Assembly (NCBI GenBank): GCA_045644145.1
Contig: JAZRGK010000026.1
Location: 1-31,527, forward strand
DNA: 31,527 bases
Direction of reading: 5' to 3'
Source: Flemingiibacterium sp045644145
Lineage (GTDB): Bacteria > Bacillota > Clostridia > Oscillospirales > CAG-272
The notes under the pieces were generated by a model. The model did not search any database. It saw only the letters and a list, made by a program, of their open reading frames with translations, and had not been told where the DNA came from. This document shows positions 7,374 to 15,442 of the stretch, piece by piece (position 1 is the first letter of the stretch; each line of letters begins with the position of its first letter). The position numbers and the translations under genes are program-made.

Positions 7374-7625
7374 GCGGTAGGCGTTGTGTAGGAGTTACGC
7401 GGCTTTCAAGCACATCGCAGCAGGCGATGTGCCAGAAAAAAGCTCCGCAAAGAATTTTATACATGGGTAAAAACAAAGCTGTAGGGACAGGCGTCCAGCA
7501 GTCTTTGACTCCCAAGACTGTCCGTTCTCTAACCGTTCGGGCGCACGATCCGCGCCGCCTGCATGGTGCCTATACATTCCGGCGGCTACCATTACGGTAA
7601 TCGCTTGTGTGGAAATGTAGAATTT
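7374..7625 (+). repeat. Dispersed 3'-end repeat, copy 2 (3' of pyrB)
   Basis: Begins 4 nt after the pyrB stop with GCGGTAGGCG and TGTAGGAG, in the same orientation as pyrB. It contains the hairpin CACATCGC-AGCAG-GCGATGTG (7411-7431), the stretch AGCTCCGCAAAGAA, a CAGTCTT/AAGACTG stem, and a GCCGCC...GGCGGC stem with CTACCATTACGGTAAT at its 3' end. It is very similar to copy 1 in its first ~170 bp and to copy 3 at both ends. The remaining ~65 bp before the terminator at 7691 hold nothing I recognise. Confidence 0.8.
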
Positions 7626-7684
7626 GTTTGAATATGCATTGATACGGTTACGCCACCGCCGCGGATGCGGCACCCCCACATACA

Positions 7685-7721
7685 AAAAACCGGGACGGTA
7701 CGCTTTTTGCGTACCGTCCCG
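7685..7721 (-). terminator. Intrinsic terminator of the GltS-like gene
   Basis: A perfect 13-bp stem CGGGACGGTACGC (7691-7703) with GCGTACCGTCCCG (7709-7721) and a T5 loop. Read on the minus strand it is followed by GTTTTTTG. Confidence 0.9.
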
Positions 7722-7734
7722 AAATATTTCTAAA

Positions 7735-9111
7735 CTATTTCTTCTTTTTACCGGTCTTAAGCATGAACACAAGAAGCACAACAAGATATGCAGAGGCAAT
7801 ACCCAGCACCGCAACGCTCATAGCAAAGCTCTTTGCCGCAAGGCTTACAAGGAGCAGCACCGGCGCGCCGAATATGATACCGAAGGAGCTGCCGGTAATA
7901 AGATTGTTGGCGGCAGGTGTTTCAAATTCCGGATCAAGCTCACGGAGAAGAAGAACACCCGAGCTTATAGTTCCCGTTAACATACCGTACATGGAGAAGA
8001 ATCCCTCATGAGTGTAGTCGGGATAAAGCTTCTTGCACATCACCTTAAGGTAGATAAACGTGATCACGCCGCCAGCAATGGACATGATGATAAAGGGGAT
8101 CCACATTCCCTCAAGATCGCTTATCTCGATTCCGGCAATTCCGGCGATGATCATAAGATCAAATGCAAGGCCGGAGATTCGGGAGAGAAGGTAGTTGTTC
8201 TGATACTGACGGCTCATAAGCTTAACGGATTTAAGTCCCGACAGCACCGCACGGCATCCGAGAGCCACTACCGAGCCGATAATGAAGTTAAATCCCCAGA
8301 GAAGCGTTGAAACCGTGCTTGCCACACCCGGCGCTACCGCTTCAAGAAGCGCGGTTATGCCCCATGTGATCAGATAGGTTATAAGGTAAAGTATGGCTAC
8401 GAACGCGAACTGCACTGACAGCTTGTCAACGGACTCGGAGATCGGTATCTCACCGTTATGCTGGAAGGTGTCAACGGTCACAGAGCCGGACACGCTGTTT
8501 TTATCTCTGGTACGGGTGATTTTGCCTTTGCGGCTGTACACGTTGAGAAATATAACGCCAACAACGCATGCGCAGAGGTAACCCATCGCCGCAAGTGAAA
8601 GACCGAAGGAACGTCCGCCTGCCATCCCCAGCGCCTCGTAGGTAGTACCCACGTTGTTCGCCTGACCGGGACCCTGACCGTATGCCATAGGAAGAAGAAT
8701 TCCGGTTGCCGGGAACAGATCCGGCATAATGGTAAGCACAAATCCCAGGGATATAATAAGTCCCACTATAGCCTGCACAAGATATGTGCTGACAATCAGC
8801 GCGCCGCTCTTTGCGCCGATAAGCGCACCGCCCTCTGATTTTTTCTCGGGGACGCGCAGTGACATTGCGATAAATCCAAGCGCAAGGGCGTGATATGTAA
8901 GCTTTTCAAGAAATACTATGTCTATGTCAACAACGCCCGTGGTACGCAGAATAAGCAGAATAAAGCCCGACAGCACCGCAATCGGCATAAGACTCCTTCT
9001 GAAAAACGGAATCTTACGGGAAAGAATATTGGCAAGCAGTATAAGCGCCGCCATTATGCCCATCTGGATTATGGGTGTCCAAAGCTCCGTGTTGTTTGCT
9101 GAAAAATCCAT
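7735..9111 (-). CDS. Sodium/glutamate symporter family (GltS-like) transporter
   Basis: 458-residue polytopic membrane protein that I assign to the ESS/GltS sodium:glutamate symporter family. The two inverted half-repeats each carry a signature loop: GQGPGQANNVGTTYE in the first half and GTISSGVLLLRELDPEFETP with PAANNLI in the second. The family loop usually contains GHGT, so the GQANN variant may mark a different substrate. Ten or more hydrophobic segments alternate with a polar central loop (about residues 195-230). An upstream TTG (9132) is rejected: GGAG lies 10 nt before ATG 9111. It is probably co-transcribed with the acyltransferase gene 46 nt upstream. Confidence 0.82.
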   Translation of the reverse strand: MDFSANNTELWTPIIQMGIMAALILLANILSRKIPFFRRSLMPIAVLSGFILLILRTTGVVDIDIVFLEKLTYHALALGFIAMSLRVPEKKSEGGALIGAKSGALIVSTYLVQAIVGLIISLGFVLTIMPDLFPATGILLPMAYGQGPGQANNVGTTYEALGMAGGRSFGLSLAAMGYLCACVVGVIFLNVYSRKGKITRTRDKNSVSGSVTVDTFQHNGEIPISESVDKLSVQFAFVAILYLITYLITWGITALLEAVAPGVASTVSTLLWGFNFIIGSVVALGCRAVLSGLKSVKLMSRQYQNNYLLSRISGLAFDLMIIAGIAGIEISDLEGMWIPFIIMSIAGGVITFIYLKVMCKKLYPDYTHEGFFSMYGMLTGTISSGVLLLRELDPEFETPAANNLITGSSFGIIFGAPVLLLVSLAAKSFAMSVAVLGIASAYLVVLLVFMLKTGKKKK

Positions 9112-9157
9112 CGTATTCACACTCCGTTTCAATTATTATCGAGATTCACTGTGCAGC

Positions 9158-10336
9158 TTATGCCTGAGCGCAGGAGCGTTCCGCATGGGAAGCTTTCGCC
9201 GCACTGTTTTTTTTCAAATATTTGAACATCATAGGGAATTTGACCGCGTTTATACAGTCAGCCGGACAAAGCTCGAAATATTCCTTGCCCGATGAGAATA
9301 CCACGGTACGCCGTCCGTGAAACGCCATATCGTCTATCTCGTCTATACCGAAATTGCGGTCGCCCACCAAAAGCCCCTCTGATGAAAGCACAGCTTTTCC
9401 GTTATACACCGCTTCCGCCGCACCGTCGGCAACCCTGCACAGTACCGCCGATTCCATAACGTACTTTTCACCGCGCTCTGCCGCAGCCACGATCTCGCCC
9501 TTCTGCCAATCCGACAGCTCCAAAACAGTCTTGAATCTGCCGCCCTTTATCATGCCGTATTCGTCAAAGGTAAGCTTCATGCCGCATTTTTCGCAAGCTG
9601 CCGTATTTCCCTTTGAACGGATGCTTTCCATGGCGCCACATTCGGGGCAGATGAAGATCAGATTTTCTATATGCTCCGCAAGACGTTTGCCTCTGTAGCG
9701 CTTCGGTGAAGCAAGCTGTCTTTCGTATGCATCCTCGTAAAGATCGCGGGCAATCACCTCATTTATCTCGTCAACGCTCATTTTGGCAAGCTGTTCAGCC
9801 GTGTAAACTCCCACAACCGAACCGTGGGACTCACCGTACCTTGTTCCATCAGACCATCCCGGCGAGAGAAAATATCCGCCCACAAGCTTATATGTAACTA
9901 GTCCGCATCCGGCACGCTTGACCATCTGCCCCGTTGTGGATGCGATAGGCCCCGTAACGCCGTCCCATGTGCGGACACCCTCGGCGAACATCCCCACATT
10001 GCTTCCGTGGCGCAGTCTTCGCATAATATCAATGATCGCATGTGCGGCGCTCATGCCTTTTTTGCGGATGATAGGCTCAAGAGCGAATTTTATAAGCGGA
10101 TACGCACGCTTCCAGCGTGAAATATGCTCGCTTGCCACGAAATACATCTGCCGTTTGAACGACACACCCACAAGCAGAGGATCGTAATCGGTGGCGTGGT
10201 TTGAGAGCACTATATAATTATCGGGAAGCTTATATTTTTTGTGCGCCATTTCGTAGGTATATCCGAATTTTATCCTAAGGAATACCCCCACGAGCGGACG
10301 CAGCACAGTCCATATTATCTGATGTTTTTTATTCAT
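9158..10336 (-). CDS. PlsC-like 1-acylglycerol-3-phosphate acyltransferase with zinc ribbon
   Basis: 392-residue protein. The N-terminal ~200 residues are a PlsC/LPLAT acyltransferase domain: NHATDYD gives the HX4D catalytic pair (H47, D52) and GMFAEGVRTWDG is the FPEGxRS-type substrate motif (E119). It would transfer an acyl chain to lysophosphatidate or a related lipid at the membrane. Unlike the usual ~240-residue enzymes it continues with a rubredoxin-like zinc ribbon (C230, C233, C248, C251) and a ~130-residue C-terminal region with beta-rich, PH-like character (FGIDEIDDMAFHGRRTVVF). The start at ATG 10336 follows GGGAGTG by 5 nt; an upstream in-frame ATG at 10411 is rejected. Confidence 0.85.
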   Translation of the reverse strand: MNKKHQIIWTVLRPLVGVFLRIKFGYTYEMAHKKYKLPDNYIVLSNHATDYDPLLVGVSFKRQMYFVASEHISRWKRAYPLIKFALEPIIRKKGMSAAHAIIDIMRRLRHGSNVGMFAEGVRTWDGVTGPIASTTGQMVKRAGCGLVTYKLVGGYFLSPGWSDGTRYGESHGSVVGVYTAEQLAKMSVDEINEVIARDLYEDAYERQLASPKRYRGKRLAEHIENLIFICPECGAMESIRSKGNTAACEKCGMKLTFDEYGMIKGGRFKTVLELSDWQKGEIVAAAERGEKYVMESAVLCRVADGAAEAVYNGKAVLSSEGLLVGDRNFGIDEIDDMAFHGRRTVVFSSGKEYFELCPADCINAVKFPMMFKYLKKNSAAKASHAERSCAQA

Positions 10337-10382
10337 AGGCACTCCCATCAGTGTACAATTTATGTAAAGGCTATACACGAAC

Positions 10383-10411
10383 ATTATAGCAAAAAAGCGC
10401 AAAAAAGTCAA
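10383..10411 (-). promoter_or_regulatory. Promoter of the acyltransferase-symporter operon
   Basis: On the minus strand -35 TTGACT (10411-10406), 17 nt, -10 TATAAT (10388-10383). The predicted start is near 10376, giving a ~40-nt leader. Confidence 0.8.
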
Positions 10412-10468
10412 CCCACGACCGTAGTATTTAGAAAAATATTTTAAAGAAGAAAATATTACCGCTTTCTC

Positions 10469-10497
10469 TTGCTAAACGGATAAAATCATGTTATAAT
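10469..10497 (+). promoter_or_regulatory. Upstream promoter P1 of the sugar ABC operon
   Basis: -35 TTGCTA (10469-10474), 17 nt, -10 TATAAT (10492-10497). A transcript from here would run through a CCGCAG/CTGCGG hairpin (10511-10527) and the long inverted repeat at 10551-10597. Confidence 0.65.
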
Positions 10498-10550
10498 AAA
10501 GGTATAAATGCCGCAGACAAGCTGCGGCGGAACAAGGAAACTTTTATTTG

Positions 10551-10602
10551 ATCATAAATTTTCAATTAATACAATAGTTAGGGAAAAAATTTATGATATA
10601 AT
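10551..10602 (+). promoter_or_regulatory. 12-bp inverted repeat overlapping a second -10 box
   Basis: ATCATAAATTTT (10551-10562) and AAAATTTATGAT (10586-10597) are perfect inverted repeats with a 23-bp centre. The right arm runs directly into TATAAT (10597-10602), which could be a second start point with a poor -35. It may be an operator for a repressor or looping regulator, or a leader hairpin in transcripts from P1. Confidence 0.6.
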
Positions 10603-10667
10603 AGAATAAGTATTACCTCTTTCTGACAAGAACAAGGTATCGTTACATATTTTAAGGATGTGATATT

Positions 10668-11759
10668 TTGAAGGTTACACTTTCAGCTCTTACCAAAAAA
10701 TTCCCGTCAAGGAACAAAAAAATTACCGCAGACGTTACCGCGGTAAACAATTTCGATTTCACCATCCCCGACGGCACTCTCGTGGGACTTCTCGGCCCAT
10801 CGGGATGCGGAAAGTCCACAACCCTTAATTTAATAAGCGGACTTCTTAAACCTACCGAGGGAAAGATCTTCTTCGGCTATGAGGACGTGACAGAGCTTCC
10901 CCCCGAAAAGCGCGGCGTGGGACTTGTTTTCCAGAATTACGCCCTCTATCCTCACCTTACGGTTATGGAGAACATCATATTCCCTCTCGGAAACCTTAGG
11001 GGAAAGAACAAAATGTCCAAAAAGGAAATGCGCGAAAAGGCAACCGAAATTGCAAAGCTGGTACAGATAGATGCACTCATGGATCGTAAGCCAAACGAGC
11101 TGTCCGGCGGTCAGCAGCAGCGTGTGGCTATCGCCAGAGCTCTTGTTAAGATGCCTCGTGTCCTGCTCCTTGACGAGCCGTTATCTAACCTTGACGCACG
11201 CCTGCGTCTTGCCACCCGCGAGGAGATAAAGCGCATCCAGCGCGAAACCGGTATCACCACCATTTTCGTTACCCACGACCAGGACGAGGCTATGAGCATC
11301 TCCGACCTTATCGTGGTAATGAAGGACGGAGTGGTACAGCAGATCGGTGCGCCCCAAGAGGTATACGACGAGCCGTGCAATCTGTTCGTGGCGAAGTTCC
11401 TGGGCACACCGCCCATAAACGTGTTCGACGGCAAGATTTCAGACGGCGGACTTTACATCGGCTCGGAGCGCGTCATGGACGTAACGGGTGTTACGGACTG
11501 CGAGGTGTACGCGGCTATCCGTCCCGAGGGATTTGTTCTTTCGGCAAACGGCGCGCTCACATGCAAACTTAAGACCGTCGAGGTCATGGGACGCGATATC
11601 AGCATCGTTTCGGAAAATCCTGCCTGCCCTGCCCTCATCCGCTCCATTATAAGCGCGGAAGATACGCCGAAGGTGGGCACAGACCGCATCGCCTTTGATC
11701 TAAAGCCCGGCAAGGTGTTTATATTCGATAAAGCCACCGAAGCGCGCATGGAATTCTGA
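10668..11759 (+). CDS. Carbohydrate ABC transporter ATP-binding protein (MsmK/UgpC/MalK type)
   Basis: 363-residue cytoplasmic ATPase of a CUT1-type sugar importer. Walker A GPSGCGKST is at 43-51, the Q-loop Gln at 89, signature LSGGQ at 145-149, Walker B LLLDE at 166-170 and the switch His at 203. The ~120-residue C-terminal extension is the OB-fold (TOBE-like) regulatory domain of the MalK group. The start is TTG (10668), 9 nt after AAGGA; no nearer ATG fits. It is the first gene of a four-gene operon (ATPase, two permeases, binding protein). Placing the ATPase in the operon is less common in Bacillota, where one ATPase often serves many importers. Confidence 0.95.
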   Translation: MKVTLSALTKKFPSRNKKITADVTAVNNFDFTIPDGTLVGLLGPSGCGKSTTLNLISGLLKPTEGKIFFGYEDVTELPPEKRGVGLVFQNYALYPHLTVMENIIFPLGNLRGKNKMSKKEMREKATEIAKLVQIDALMDRKPNELSGGQQQRVAIARALVKMPRVLLLDEPLSNLDARLRLATREEIKRIQRETGITTIFVTHDQDEAMSISDLIVVMKDGVVQQIGAPQEVYDEPCNLFVAKFLGTPPINVFDGKISDGGLYIGSERVMDVTGVTDCEVYAAIRPEGFVLSANGALTCKLKTVEVMGRDISIVSENPACPALIRSIISAEDTPKVGTDRIAFDLKPGKVFIFDKATEARMEF

Positions 11760-11769
11760 GGTAACTGCA

Positions 11770-12660
11770 ATGGAACAAAAAAGCTATAAGGCGTGGCTGT
11801 ACCTTTTACCCGCCGTACTGTTTCTCGGCGTGTTTATGGTATATCCCTTAATCGACGTATTCATTTATTCCTTCGAGGAAGGCTTCAACTCCTCATCCCA
11901 GACCTATTCGGGAGTGGGATTCTACAATTACTCCTACATTCTGCACGACCCATACTTCCTGCAGGCGTTAAAGAACACCTTCATCCTCGTTATAATCACC
12001 GTTCCCGTATCAACGGGACTGTCGCTTCTCATTTCCGTGGGGCTTTCCTCTATCGAGAAGCTAAGAAACCTGTTCCAGACCGTATATTTTCTCCCCTACG
12101 TCACAAACACCCTTGCCGTGGGACTTGTGTTTATGATACTCTTTAAGCCAACGGCGTACTCCGACGGTCTTGTGAACCTCATAATAAACTTCTTCGGCGG
12201 AACATCCGTTGACTTTATAGACGGGCCGTATTGGGCAAAGATGCTGGTTCTCTGCATATACACCGTGTGGGTGGTAATGCCCTTCAAGATACTCATATTA
12301 ACAAGCGCCCTTGCTTCCGTCAACCGCGATTATTACAGCGCCGCAAAGGTGGACGGCACGGGTAAATTCCGCATTTTCAGGAAGATCACGCTCCCCATGA
12401 TCTCCCCCATGCTTTTCTACCTTATAATAACGGGCTTCATCGGCGCGTTCAAGGCGTACAGCGATGCGGTGGCACTGTTTGGAACTGAGCTTAACGCCGC
12501 TGAGATGAACACCATCGTGGGCTACGTTTACGATATGCTCTACGGCGAGGGCGGCGGATTCCCGTCTTACGCTTCCGCGGCGGCGGTGGTGCTGTTCGTT
12601 ATCGTTCTGACCATCACCTGCATAAATCTCACCGTAAGCAAAAAGCACGTTCATTATTAG
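11770..12660 (+). CDS. Sugar ABC transporter permease, MalF/UgpA type
   Basis: 296-residue inner-membrane permease with about six transmembrane segments starting at residue 8. The cytoplasmic EAA loop is YYSAAKVDGTGKFRIFRKIT, which docks the ATPase. The start follows GAGG, which overlaps the ATPase stop, by 8 nt. The last base of its TAG stop is also the first base of the hairpin element that separates it from the second permease. It is a partner of the next permease and the binding lipoprotein. The substrate class (oligosaccharide or glycerol-phosphate type) is from the family; the exact sugar cannot be told. Confidence 0.93.
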   Translation: MEQKSYKAWLYLLPAVLFLGVFMVYPLIDVFIYSFEEGFNSSSQTYSGVGFYNYSYILHDPYFLQALKNTFILVIITVPVSTGLSLLISVGLSSIEKLRNLFQTVYFLPYVTNTLAVGLVFMILFKPTAYSDGLVNLIINFFGGTSVDFIDGPYWAKMLVLCIYTVWVVMPFKILILTSALASVNRDYYSAAKVDGTGKFRIFRKITLPMISPMLFYLIITGFIGAFKAYSDAVALFGTELNAAEMNTIVGYVYDMLYGEGGGFPSYASAAAVVLFVIVLTITCINLTVSKKHVHY

Positions 12661-12752
12661 CATGAAACTGCGTTTCATGCCAGGAAGTTTTCTGCTTTCG
12701 CGTCAATGACGCGAATTTCCTGCGGAAAACGCACAAAACTTCGCCGCTCTCT
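12660..12752 (+). repeat. P0-P1[P2,P3] hairpin element, copy 2a
   Basis: P0: GCATGAAAC (12660-12668) with GTTTCATGC (12672-12680). P1: GAAGTTTT (12684-12691) with AAAACTTC (12735-12742). Inside P1: P2 TTCGCGTC (12697-12704) with GACGCGAA (12708-12715), and P3 TTTCC (12716-12720) with GGAAA (12724-12728). The element starts on the last base of the permease stop codon and is sense-oriented in the operon mRNA. It is followed by a 26-bp spacer and a second copy. Confidence 0.9.
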
Positions 12753-12778
12753 TAAAGCATACTGAATTTTTATAGAAA

Positions 12779-12871
12779 GCATGAAACTGCGTTTCTTGCC
12801 AGGAAGTTTTCTGCTTTCGCGTCAATGACGCGAATTTCCTGCGGAAAACGCACAAAACTTCGCCGCTCTCT
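12779..12871 (+). repeat. P0-P1[P2,P3] hairpin element, copy 2b (tandem duplicate)
   Basis: Second copy at a period of 119 bp. It differs from copy 2a at one base only: T at 12796 in place of A at 12677. That change disrupts one pair in the P0 stem. It ends just before the GGAGG ribosome binding site (about 12873) of the second permease. Together the two copies and spacer fill the 229-bp gap between the permease genes. Confidence 0.9.
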
Positions 12872-12889
12872 CGGAGGAATATTACACCT

Positions 12890-13753
12890 ATGAAAAAAAG
12901 TAACAACCGCACCGCCCCCGAGGTTTTCGGGAAAGTGGGAAAAGCCGCCGTATACGCCCTTCTCGGAATTTGGGCGCTTATCGTGCTCTTCCCCTTTTAT
13001 TGGATGATACTAACAAGCGTAAAGAGCTACGGCTCATACAACGCGGAGTATATTCCGAAATTTTTTACCCTCTCCCCTACATTCGAAAACTACCTTGAGG
13101 CGTTTAACGCCGTTCCCCTTGACAGATATTTTCTCAACACCGTATTTTTCACTATGGCTACCACGGCTTTGATGCTTCTTGTTATCATCCCTGCCGCCTT
13201 CGCGTTCTCAAGGCTTGAGTTTAAGGGCAAGAATCTGGTCTTTACACTTTTCCTCGCCCTTATGATGATACCAAACGAGCTTGTGGTCATAACAAACTTC
13301 ATGACCGTCACAAATTTAGACCTTCGCAACACTTTTACGGGACTTATTCTCCCCTCGGTGACTTCCGTTTTCTATATATATCTCCTAAAGGAAAACTTCT
13401 CACAAGTCCCCGATGAGCTTTACTATGCCGCTAAGGTGGACGGAACCTCGGATGTCAAATATCTGCTCCGAGTGATGCTCCCCATATGCCGCCCCACGGT
13501 TATTACGGTGACCATCTTAAAGGTGATCGAGTGCTGGAACTCCTACATCTGGCCAAGACTTATAACCGATGATCCGGCGTACTTCCTCGTATCAAACGGT
13601 ATTCAGGAGATCCGCGAAAACGGCTTCGGACGCGAAAACATCCCTGCCATGATGGCGGCGGTTGTGGTAATATCCGTGCCGCTTATCGTTATTTTCGTTA
13701 TCTTCAGAAAGAAGATCATGGCAGGCGTGGCAAGAGGGGGTACAAAGGGATGA
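12890..13753 (+). CDS. Sugar ABC transporter permease, MalG/UgpE type
   Basis: 287-residue permease with six predicted transmembrane segments; the first is about residues 22-42. The EAA loop is YYAAKVDGTSDVKYLLRVMLP, typical of the MalG/AraQ side of CUT1 importers. The start at 12890 follows GGAGG by about 12 nt. The stop overlaps the start of the binding-protein gene by 4 bp (ATGA), indicating translational coupling. Separation from its partner permease by two structured elements suggests the downstream half of the operon may be expressed or processed differently. Confidence 0.93.
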   Translation: MKKSNNRTAPEVFGKVGKAAVYALLGIWALIVLFPFYWMILTSVKSYGSYNAEYIPKFFTLSPTFENYLEAFNAVPLDRYFLNTVFFTMATTALMLLVIIPAAFAFSRLEFKGKNLVFTLFLALMMIPNELVVITNFMTVTNLDLRNTFTGLILPSVTSVFYIYLLKENFSQVPDELYYAAKVDGTSDVKYLLRVMLPICRPTVITVTILKVIECWNSYIWPRLITDDPAYFLVSNGIQEIRENGFGRENIPAMMAAVVVISVPLIVIFVIFRKKIMAGVARGGTKG

Positions 13754-15342
13754 CGAAACGTGCAATTTCTCTTGCAGCGGCAATTTTTCTTACACTGCCA
13801 CTGCTTTCATCCTGCCATGGGGCAAAGGAGTCCACGGCGTTCACGCTTCCGGACGAATTTGATGAGTCGAAGAACTACGAGATAACCTTTTGGGCGAAAA
13901 ACGACACCAACATGACTCAGGTTGGCATATATAATAAGGCTATTGAGGATTTTGAGGCGATCTACCCCAATATTAACGTAAATCTAAGGCTGTATACGGA
14001 CTACGGGCGCATTTATCAGGACGTTTTAACCAATATCGCCACCGGCACAACGCCCAACGTGTGCATCACCTACCCCGACCATATCGCAACCTATATGACG
14101 GGCGAAAACACCGTTGTTCCCATCGGTGACTTATTCGAAGACGAAAAATACGGTCTTGGCGGAAGCGAGGTAAGATTCGATGCGCCAACTCTCTCCGAGA
14201 TCGTGCCGAAATTCCTTGAGGAATGTAAGCTGTCGGGCGAATACTACGCACTTCCCTACATGCGCTCCACCGAGGCGTGCTATGTGAATAAGACCTACGT
14301 TGAAGACCTCGGCTACACGCTTCCCGAAGTGCTTACATGGGACTTCGTATGGGAAGTATCGGAAGCCGCCGCGAAGAAGAACGCCGACGGTACCTTCGCC
14401 GTAAACGGGCAGAAAACCATGCTTCCGTTCATCTACAAATCAACGGACAACATGATGATATCCATGCTAAAGCAGCTTGACGCAGATTATTCCACCGACA
14501 GAGGCGAGATTCTTATCTTCAATGATACAACGAAAGAGCTTCTTGCCGACATAGCGGATCATACCGAAAAGGGGGCGTTCTCCACCTTTAAGATATCCGG
14601 CTATCCGGCGAACTTCCTTAATGCGGGACAGTGCATATTCGCCATCGACTCCACCGCCGGCGCAACCTGGATGGGATGCGACGCGCCGCTTATCGACATA
14701 AGCGAGGAAAATCTTGTGGAGTTTGAAACGGTGGTCATGACTATCCCTCAGTTTGACACGGACGAGCCGTGGATGATCTCCCAAGGGCCGTCCATGTGTA
14801 TATTCAATAAGGAAGACAAGGGCGAGGTGCTGGCGTCGTGGCTGTTCATGCAGTATATGTTAACGAACGAGGTGCAGATAGCTTACTCCCAGACCGAGGG
14901 TTACATTCCCGTAACACTGAAAGCTCAGAATTCCGAGGAATACACGGACTATCTCTCCCGTTCCGGCGAAGACGGTAATTTTTACTACAGTATCAAGCTT
15001 GACGCGGCAAAGCTTATGCTTGATAATATTGATCGCACCTTCACAACTCCCGTGTTCAACGGCTCAGCCTCGCTCCGCGACGCGGCAGGCATGCTTATTG
15101 AAAACGTCACAAAATCCGTAAAACGCAAGCAAACGGTGGACGATGCGTATTACGATAAGCTGTACTCTGACATGAACGCGCTGTACAGACTTGATCAGAC
15201 TGCTTTAACAAGCACCAATGCAGGTGATTTAGGTCCTCTTCCTAAGGAATCGGTTATACTCATAGCCGCCCTTTCGGGTGCCTGGTTGCTGATAATAGTG
15301 TATACTGTCCGCGAATTTATGAAAAAACGAAAAAAATCGTAG
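13750..15342 (+). CDS. Sugar ABC transporter substrate-binding lipoprotein with C-terminal membrane helix
   Basis: 530-residue family 1 (UgpB/MalE-like) extracellular solute-binding protein. A signal peptide ends in the lipobox LLSSC (Cys22), so it should be lipid-anchored outside the cell. The fold signature ITFWAKNDTNM...FEAIYPNINVNLRLYTDYG follows. The last ~30 residues contain a second hydrophobic segment (VILIAALSGAWLLIIVYTV, about 502-520) followed by REFMKKRKKS, that is, a stop-transfer helix with a basic tail. Most binding proteins end without such a helix. Length is greater than the usual ~420-450 residues. No terminator is seen after it, so read-through into the next gene is possible. 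Confidence 0.9.
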   Translation: MTKRAISLAAAIFLTLPLLSSCHGAKESTAFTLPDEFDESKNYEITFWAKNDTNMTQVGIYNKAIEDFEAIYPNINVNLRLYTDYGRIYQDVLTNIATGTTPNVCITYPDHIATYMTGENTVVPIGDLFEDEKYGLGGSEVRFDAPTLSEIVPKFLEECKLSGEYYALPYMRSTEACYVNKTYVEDLGYTLPEVLTWDFVWEVSEAAAKKNADGTFAVNGQKTMLPFIYKSTDNMMISMLKQLDADYSTDRGEILIFNDTTKELLADIADHTEKGAFSTFKISGYPANFLNAGQCIFAIDSTAGATWMGCDAPLIDISEENLVEFETVVMTIPQFDTDEPWMISQGPSMCIFNKEDKGEVLASWLFMQYMLTNEVQIAYSQTEGYIPVTLKAQNSEEYTDYLSRSGEDGNFYYSIKLDAAKLMLDNIDRTFTTPVFNGSASLRDAAGMLIENVTKSVKRKQTVDDAYYDKLYSDMNALYRLDQTALTSTNAGDLGPLPKESVILIAALSGAWLLIIVYTVREFMKKRKKS

Positions 15343-15349
15343 TTTTCTA

Positions 15350-15377
15350 TTGACTTTTTCCTAAAAAAGGTTATAAT
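15350..15377 (+). promoter_or_regulatory. Promoter of the OB-fold-like lipoprotein gene
   Basis: -35 TTGACT (15350-15355), 16 nt, -10 TATAAT (15372-15377), immediately after the sugar-binding protein stop codon. Confidence 0.75.
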
Positions 15378-15442
15378 ATAAATAAGATAATATATTCCCT
15401 ATGTATTATTGTATCTTTATATCACTCAAAGGAGATTTTACA

